Assembly: GCA_023614405.1 (NCBI GenBank)
Contig: CM042687.1
Location: forward strand, 236,742,292-236,806,291
DNA length: 64,000 nt
Origin: Avena insularis
Taxonomy: Eukaryota; Streptophyta; Magnoliopsida; Poales; Poaceae
Direction of reading: 5' to 3'
Shown: one piece after another, positions 56,059-64,000 of the stretch
Position numbering within the stretch: position 1 is the stretch's first letter
Layout: each line of letters opens with the position of its first letter
Position numbers and translations under genes: made by a program
The notes under the pieces: generated by a model
What the model was told of the DNA's origin: nothing
The model's database searches: none
Seen by the model: the letters and a program-made list of their open reading frames with translations, nothing else

Positions 56059-59000
56059 TATCACATCCCAAAATTTTCCAAATTTTGACATGTGAAATAA
56101 ATAAACAAATTAAACAATTATTAAAATTTAGGGTGAGAAGAAACTTTTTGATTCCAAATAGAACATCTAAACCTATTTTGATCAAATAAAATCCTAAAGG
56201 GATTTAAAAAGATAAATAAATAATAAATAAAGTTATAATAGTTGCAATCACTATTTTTGGATCTTTAAATAAAAATATATGGTTTTTATAAAGCAAAGGT
56301 AGAATTATAAATAAGGGTTATTTTAAAGATCCAAATTAATCTTGGCCAAGCATTTAAAATAAAATATTTCTATTTGATAAAAAGAGTAAAGAATTATTTA
56401 AATAAAACAATAAGGATTTGTTAATATCCAATTTTATTTACGTAAAGGCTTTTCTATTTTAAATAAACACTAAAACTTGTTAAAGTATTTTAAATAAGAA
56501 TTCCAAGTGTTTTATATTTTCAAATAAAACCTACTGAAAAGGTTTTGGTATTATTTAGATTTCAAATAGAGTTTTTTTAAAAATAAATTAAATCCTATTT
56601 GAATAAAGACTAAAGGTCTATTTATTTAATTATTAATAGATCCTAAAAGAATAAAAGAATTATTTTGTTTTGGACTTTGGAATATGTTGTTAAATAGAAT
56701 TAAAATCAACACAAAGTTTGGTGGTGGTTTGATTTGATTTGGAGTTTGAATTGTTTGAAATAAAATCAAAACAGAAATTCCAAATAGAAAAAGAAAATGC
56801 CTTCAGTATAAAAAAAGTGAACCGAAGCAGACCCAACCCATCTGGCCCAACTAAGCCCAGCAAGAGCCCACCCGGGAACCCCTCTGCCTCTGTTCTTTCT
56901 CACTCGGCCTGAACCACGCCACCTCGTCATCGTCTTCACCGCGACCACGTCCTCCTCGTTGTTGCTGCCCTTGATTGCAGCGATCAATACGCATTGATGG
57001 CGCAGTAATTTCCTCTCACGACCACACCCTCTTAAGCACCTCTCCCTCCTCGCCATTTCCTCGCACTGGCCGCCAGAGCCACCAGTCGCCCAATTTCCTT
57101 TTTGCACCGCCTGCCTCCGACGAGCTTCACACCAATTCGGCGCCGACCAGCCGCCTCCCTCGCACGCAGCCTTGCTTCCCATCGTCAGCGCATCTCCCAG
57201 CATCAGACCGCTGATCATGCTCCGGCCTCATCGCAGCAACTCAACGCCACTCGCCACCACCGGCCACCCGAGCCCTCCCGATGATGCTCCTGTACTCCCC
57301 ACGCTCGCCCGCGTCTAACCATGCCTTTATTTTGCCTCGGCACGACCTGCAGCCTCGCCCCCGACGACAGACAGAGCCGTCCGACACCGCAGCAACTCCG
57401 GCGAGCAATTATTTTTGTCCCCGTGCGCCCCTTGCCTCCTCGCGACCATGTTGAGCATCGCCATGATCCCCTGATCACGGGGAGATACTCCCCTATCTCC
57501 CTTGCGTCCTGTATCGCCGGCTCCGTCGTAGCCAGAGCGTGCGCCGCCGCCAGCCGCCGCTAGCACCGCCAGTTCGTGGTCAAACGCGCTGAGCCTGTTG
57601 GATCCTAATCCTACGGCTAAGATTAGATTTAATCAAAGAGGTATCGATTCTTCTGTGCCACACGATTCCACTTAATTCCTACGGCCAGTATTTCTTGATC
57701 CGTGCGAACCGGTACCGTCCAGTTAGATTGAGCCACGTGTCCAGAGACTGATTTAAAAACAGAAATTTGTTCTATTAGATTTGAAAACTTGTAAAATTCA
57801 TAACTTTAGTTTTACACGTCAAAATTTTGCAAATTTTATATCAATGGAATCAGAAAGACAAATCCTACCCAACCATGCATTTTGTTTAATGTTTTGCTTC
57901 TGGAAAATTGGTTGAATTTGCAGAAACATGTGTAGGCATATTTTGAATATAAAAATTGTTCTAGATATAATTTTAAGGTGAAATCTTTGCAAAATGATTT
58001 GTTGAGAACATACTGACCATAGGAACCAACTTATGTATTTAAAATGTATTTTGTGAAGTTAAGGAGTAAATATTTGAATTAGCACATTTCTAGTCAAATA
58101 AAAATATTGTTTATGGTTTAGAAATGATTTTTGAGTAAAGCCTTTGGGAAATGTTTTGATTCAAACCTTCTGACCCTAAACACCAAGTTTTGTGAATTAA
58201 AAACTTATTTGGTGAACCAAATAAAATCATTACTTTGCTAAAAGATATTTTCAACAACATAAAATATCACCTTAACATAATATATGGTTTATGAGATGAA
58301 ACTTTTTGCAAATTGTTTTTATCACTTTTGTAAATGACCAATGTGATCTTGAAAATGTTTAGAGCCTAGTAGAAACCACTTTTCCAAATAAAACTATCTT
58401 TTGCATGTTTGCATGCATGACCTTGTTTTTGTTATTTTATGTGTGACAAATTGTTTGAATGCTAGTTGAATATATGTTTGCTTGATTGAATTGTAGTGAA
58501 GATTAGAAGAGTGTGATATTTGCAAGATCAAGAAGTGAACCATCATTCTCTACTAAAAAGGCAAGTGACACTATCATCCAAGTCCTACTATCTTCATTAC
58601 ACTTAGTGGATTTTGTAACATGCATGGAAAAGGACTACTATATTTTATGCTATGCTAAATCCTAATAGGATATCCTTATATATTCCTTAGTGAAAACCTT
58701 GTAGTTGTAGTATGCTTAGCCCTGCTATATATTTGGGATGAGATACATGATATGACTATATGAAGTGATGAAAAGATATATGTTTTATATAATAAAACAA
58801 GTACTCAATGAACCACCTGGGTGGACAAGGATACTCATGTTTTGGACAAGGTGGCAACAAAGGGAACCATGTTTATATGGCTATCTTTTTGTATGTGCAC
58901 TAGAAGAAAATCACCCAGGGACTTAGAGATTGAACATGTTTCTCGTACAGTGGCTTCCGTGTACAGCCACATGCTAAATGGGCTCTGGCTTAGTCAATTA

Positions 59001-59894
59001 CATAGTGGAAGACCCATGCATTGGCATCTTCACGTTAACTAGAATTGTGTAAGGGAAATTTATCCCTACATTGGTGCCTGGTTGACAAGCTAGCATTGTG
59101 TATTGGGAGGACTTCTAAGGAAAGACTTTGTCACATTCTCGATCTGCCAGTACTCCATTTTGGTGAGTACTTATCCAGCGGCCACTGGTGGCAACAAGAC
59201 GAGATTGTGTCATGTGGGTAAAGTGTACAACTTCTGCAGAAGATCAAAATTCTAAGTACTTAGCCGTGTCCCCGGTTATGGACAACTCTGAGAAACTAAG
59301 GTCTGAAGCTATGGAAGATCTCGACATTCCAATTTCTCAAAGTAAAACTTGATGGTGACAACAAGGGATTAGAAGCACTTGGAGTTTTCCAAGGAGTTCA
59401 GAAAGATTTGACAAAAAGATCAAAACTATTTTGAAAAGATAGGACAAAACTATATTGCTTTCTGCAAAAGAGCCTAAACCCCACTTAGCCAAATATGCAT
59501 GTAATGATAGGATCCACTTATTTCAACATAGTAGTGAAACTTGCCAATATAATTCAAATGTATTGACCCTTGTGGCTACAACTTATTATGTTGCAGGTTT
59601 GTTTGATATTAGTGCAGTTTATTGATTAGGATTACAAGTCTACAACCAACATGACTGCCTATGGCACTTTGAAGATGAAGGACCCCATGCTATTGTTATA
59701 TTCTGCTGCATTGTAATGAGATAGCCAAATGAGCTATGTAATATGTAATAAATTATTTTATTCCTGGTTATAAAGTTGTATTATGACCTTTGATTCTTGA
59801 TATTATATCTTAACTGTGGATGCTAGCTATTGATCCAGGGACTAGCATTGTAAACACAGGGATCTCTACCTTATTAAAGGTTAGGAACCTTACA
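56059..59894 (+). repeat. 5' LTR of a second chromovirus
   Basis: The LTR is 3,836 bp, TATCACATCCC (a changed TG) to CCTTACA, the same family as the solo LTR 16785-20726. The U3 is AT-rich, a GC-rich island spans about 56880-57600, and the distal half is AT-rich. It is directly followed by the primer site at 59897. Confidence 0.9.
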
Positions 59895-59896
59895 GA

Positions 59897-59908
59897 TGGT
59901 ATCAGAGC
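59897..59908 (+). other. Primer binding site, initiator-Met type
   Basis: TGGTATCAGAGC lies 2 bp after the LTR end, a complete copy of the site used by most plant Copia and Gypsy chromoviruses. Confidence 0.92.
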
Positions 59909-60417
59909 ACTGTGTTGCCTGTAGGATTGTAACCCTAGGATTGGACAAAACCCCTTAGAAAAATAGGAGTTGAATTTGTTCCATAAACTTATTTACAAAT
60001 AATCTTGTAAACTCTTTCCTCAACCATTTTGGTTTTGATTCTACATCTCTTCCTTTTCAACTTGATGGACAAAGCCTTCACCATGACCAATAACTTCAAC
60101 TTTAGATCCACCAAGGACTTCAACTTAGACATCACTAAGGACTACAAGTGAAAACCAAGAGACATTAGATTGCCTACCAAAACATTGATATCATGTTAGA
60201 GTATGGATCATATTGACCTATGAGGTATGATTATACTAAGCTATTTATTTCAAGAAAACTTGTTGTCTCCTTCAACTCATGAGTTAAGCTCATAAGTTGT
60301 TAAGTGGATAGTTGCTTGTTGATTGTTTGATTGTTTGATTGAACTTGGTTGTTTTGAGTTGTGTGTTGGAACTTCTTAAAACCTATCCATCATTACTTAT
60401 CCCTATCAAACCAACAG

Positions 60418-61117
60418 ATGCCTCCCCGTCGTGCCAACCCCAACCAAAACAACAACAACAACATCACTCCCGAGATGCAACAGTTGATGACAGGCCAAAC
60501 TCAACTGATGCAGATGATGACCACACTCATACAGAATCAGAACAACAACAACAACAATCGGAATAATCCTCCAGCTCATGATATGCTTACCAGGTTTCTG
60601 AAAATAAGACCTGCAAGGTTCTCTGGAACAACTGATCCAATGGAAGCCAATGACTGGTTACGTTCGGTGAATAAGGACTTAGTGACTGTTGGCTGCACCG
60701 ATGAAGAAAAAGTTAGGTTTGCAGCATTTCTACTCGAAGGACCAGCAGCAACATGGTGGGACAACTTTCAGATCACCACTCCCCTTGAGGATGTGACTTG
60801 GGCTATTTTTGAGGATGGTTTCCGTACAGCTCACATCTCATCTGGAGTGATGAACTTGAAGAAAAAGGAGTTTCACAATCTGAAACAACATCACCTCAGT
60901 GTGGCTGAGTACATTGAAGAATTCAACAATCTGGCACGCTATGCACCGGATGAAGTTGATACAGATGCTAAGTGAAAGGAGAAATTTCTTGAAGGACTTA
61001 ATGATGAGTTGAACCTGCAGCTAGCTGTTGCCTATGTCCCAACTTATCAATCACTCTGTGACAAAGCCACTATATTGGAAAACAAGATGAATCAAGTTGA
61101 GAACAGAAAGAGGAAAC
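60418..61117 (+). pseudogene. Second chromovirus gag, cut by an LTR insertion
   Basis: It starts MPPRRANPN directly after AACAG, as at 39179, and follows the same domain order: Asn-rich stretch, RPARFSGTTDPMEANDWL, ATWWDNFQ, FEDGFRTAHISSGVM and YIEEFNNLARYAPDEV. TGA at 60973-60975 interrupts the frame, and reading continues to ENKMNQVENRKRK. At 61118 the LTR of another element begins, so nucleocapsid and pol are displaced beyond the window. Its leader (59909-60417) is about 510 bp and lacks the two extra frames of the minus-strand element. Confidence 0.9.
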
Positions 61118-64000
61118 TATCACATCCCAAAATTTTCCAAATTTTGAAATGTGAAAAATAAATAAACAAAAGAAACAATTGTTGAAATTTATGGGGAAAA
61201 GAAACTTTTTGCTTCTAATTGGAAACATTAAAACCTTTTAAAACTATTACAAAAGTCCCCCCCCCCCAAAAAAAGGTACACCTTAAAATAAAAAATAGCA
61301 TTTAACAAAAACCCTAAGATGAATACATCAAGATTATCCATATAACTCCTCTACTTCAAAATTTTAATGGTAAGGTTCCCTTCAAAATCTTTTTCACAAA
61401 CTTCCTGTATTTGAAAATCTATTTTTAATCTTGAGAAATGTTCTCAACCAAAAACCATCTATACATCTCAACTACTTCATTTACATTTTTCAAACAACCT
61501 TTGTTTTGTTTTGAACCAAAAATAAAAGCAAAGAGTCTCGTTTTAAAATACGCACCATAGCTTATGTGAGCTATTTTAAGATTATATAAAATTATCCTCT
61601 CATATTTTTAAACTTTAATTCATGGTTATCCATGTAAAGTGGAACTAAATCGAATCAAGTTCAAATAAGAAAAGAATCCAAGTCATTCCAAATATATTGC
61701 CCTGCAACTAGGCCAATATCGCACACATGCAATCGTACAATAATTAACTAATTAATAATTGAGAAAATTAAATATTTCTAAATACATCAAATTTATGTCC
61801 TAAAATGTTGCCCATGAATTTACGAACTCGCAGAAATTTGAATCAACAAATTCGGAGCTCTAAATCAAAAGTTATAAAAGAATTAAGAAATAGAAAAAAA
61901 TTATAAAACAAAAAAAAAGGCCGGCCAGGCCAGCCAAAATGGGCCGGCCCAACCAGGCCGATCGGCCAAGGCTCCACCAGGAGGGAGTATGTATGTGAAG
62001 GAGCAAACAAGGAGCACCTTATTTGTATCAAATGCTCCTAAATGACTCTTAATTGCATTCCTAAATTGCACTAAATGTCCCCTAATTCCTCTCCCTCTTT
62101 AATGTCCTTTAATCCAGCCCCCACCCCCTCCTATATAAACCCCACTACATGAAAGTTCAAAGTTTTCAACTCATCATACCTCCATTTTCGTCCAAAATTC
62201 TTCCCAATCTTCTCCACCAAAATAGACCTTCAAGACGACCTTGGATCGCGGCGGCTTGAAGACGGAAGTTGTTCCCCTCGTCAAGACGGTTCCATTCCCG
62301 CTGGTTTCACCTCGTTTCGTTCATCGAGCAGAGAGAAAAACACGGTCAAAGATTCAGATCTTAGAAGGTATAATCCATTTTACGCCCACCTCGTTGCTCC
62401 AAACACAATTTCCTTTAAACAGTAGATAAATCTAGTTGTTATCTACAACTTTCATGTAGAAAGTTTTTCCATCCAAGCAACTTTTTCTGTAGTCAAATCT
62501 GACATCATCATGACATCAGCGTAGTCAACAGTCAACTTAGTCAGATTAGTCAAAGTCAATTTCAGTCAATTCCCGAGTTTGACTTTTCCAGATTTTAGTA
62601 TGAACTTGTATAATTCATAGAAAAAGATTTAGAAGTCCAAAAATTATAAATTTGGTATCCCTGAAAAGCTGATATTCTGTAGAATCCATTTCTGCAATAA
62701 TATTACTTATTCTCTGTACAAAAATTTGATTTATAAATTAAATGGTTTAATTGGTCATTTTCACCATAAAAATTATATATTTAGTTCTGTATATCCAAAT
62801 TTAGCAAATAATATGTCTATGGATTCACAAAAACGAGTAGAACACAGTGGACTCATAATTCGGTATTTTTGAGTCTTTTAAAATCACGTTTTATACAGAA
62901 CCATTTGTGGACTATTTTGAGTATAATAATTGTTGTGTAAATTATTTTTAAATGAATCCTTTTGTAGATGGTTGTATATTGAACCCTCTGTACAGTAAGA
63001 CCAAAATATAATTTTATTCTAGTATAAATAAGATCGTGGAAATTATTTAGTAAGAACGTACTTTCCAAGTGTTAGAAAATATTGCTAATTGCTACAATTG
63101 CACAAATGGTTGCATTTGTAATCTTGAAAATATAAAATGTCAATAAATCACTTAGTAATGTTCAGAACCTTGTTATAAAAATTTGTACAATAAAAATTGT
63201 CATCTTGCATGTTTGCATACTTTGCATGATTTTTGTGTTGCCATAAGTGTTGATCTTGTGTATGTTTTGTCTTGGTTGTTTTGCTTGATAGATTGTGTTG
63301 ATTGTCAAGTGTGTTATTGTGAAGAGTGTACCAACACCACCAACTACTAAGGCAAGTGACACTATCATCCATGTCCTACTATTTTCATTACACTTAGTGG
63401 ATTTTGTAACATGCATGGAAAGGACTACTAAATTTTATGCTATGCTAAATCCTAATAGGATACCCTTATATCATCCTTAGTGAAAACATTGTAGTTGTAG
63501 TATGCTTAGCCCAGCTATATATTTGGGATGGGATACATGTTATGATTATATGAAGAGTTGAAAAGATATATGTTTTATATAATAAAACAAGTACTCAATG
63601 AACCACCTGGGTGGACAAGGATACTCAAGTTTTGGACAAGGTGGCAACAAAAGGAACCATGTTTATATGGCTATCTCTTTTTGTATGTGCACTAGAAGAA
63701 AACCACCCAGGGACTTAGAGATTGAACATGTTTCTCGTACAGTGGCTTCCGTGTACAGCCACATGTTAAATGGGCTCTGGCTTAGTCAACTACATAGTGG
63801 AAGACCCATGCATTGGCATCTTCAGGTTAACTAGAATTGTGTAAGGGAATTTAACCCTACATTGGTGCCTGGTAGACAAGCTAGCATTGTGTATTGGGAG
63901 GACTTCTATGGAAAGACTTTGTCACATTCTCAATCTGCCAGTACTCCATCTTGGTGAGTACTTATCCATCGGCCACTGGTGGCATCAAGATGAGATTGTG
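61118..64000 (+). repeat. Partial LTR of a third chromovirus, runs off the window
   Basis: It starts TATCACATCCCAAAATTTTC like 56059, then diverges through its U3. A GGCC-rich patch (about 61918-61975) precedes CCTATATAAACC (62132-62143), a likely TATA box. From about 63340 it is again nearly the same as 58550-59210. GAAAC at 61113-61117 would be the target duplication, but the other end is outside. Confidence 0.85.

Noticed and set aside
61256..61275. Poly-C/poly-A run as a structural element
   Set aside because: It is a simple homopolymer run in an LTR, prone to slippage or sequencing error.
1..64000. CRISPR arrays, operons, phage or bacterial systems
   Set aside because: No spaced short direct repeats and no bacterial gene signatures. 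All coding homology is to plant transposable elements.

Overview
The window is a block of nested transposable elements from a large plant genome. The families point to a grass, most likely Pooideae: a BARE/Angela-type Copia element with its long leader, an Athila LTR, a Tat Gypsy element with an antisense gene, chromodomain Gypsy elements with 3-4 kb LTRs, and a Mutator-like locus with a plant mobile domain gene. I see no host gene that I can defend, and no rRNA, tRNA, CRISPR array or bacterial-style operon.

Region 1 (1-22747) is Copia element A on the minus strand. Its 5' LTR remnant is at 22512-22747, its integrase, RT and RNase H lie at 20732-22512 and 16365-16779, and its 3' UTR and polypurine tract are at 15933-16364 and 1935-2031. 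It ends in an LTR (about 886-1934) that is followed directly by a second Copia gag (834-1), so one LTR serves two internal regions. Two insertions split element A. One is a solo chromovirus-type LTR (16785-20726, target duplication AAACA). The other is a solo Athila LTR (2032-15927, AACTT), which is itself split by a full Tat element (2867-15186, CCAAG) with two 499-bp LTRs.

Region 2 (22748-45707) begins with LINE debris. It continues with Copia element B on the minus strand (BARE/Angela type), whose 5' LTR starts at 45707, leader is at 29488-31307 and pol remnant at about 23530-27559. Element B holds two solo Copia LTRs (23585-24936, ATAAG; 27560-29482, ACTTG). Its own LTR is split by a full chromovirus (31509-44153, AGATC). 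That chromovirus carries two open extra reading frames (40419-40925 and 39406-40215) upstream of gag. Both extra frames, and gag, start exactly after a splice-acceptor-like AG. This arrangement is the most interesting thing in the window.

Region 3 (45708-64000) has a decayed LINE RT fragment and a Mutator-like/plant mobile domain locus broken up by a truncated chromovirus LTR and a truncated Athila element. It then has an AT-rich LTR-like stretch and a chromovirus on the plus strand (LTR 56059-59894, gag from 60418). A related LTR interrupts that gag at 61118 and runs off the window.

Almost all the protein-coding frames are pseudogenes with stop codons and frameshifts. The two extra frames of the chromovirus are the main uninterrupted ones. 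The insertion order within each nest is readable from five exact 5-bp target duplications that flank closed insertions, plus the AGATC duplication of the chromovirus.
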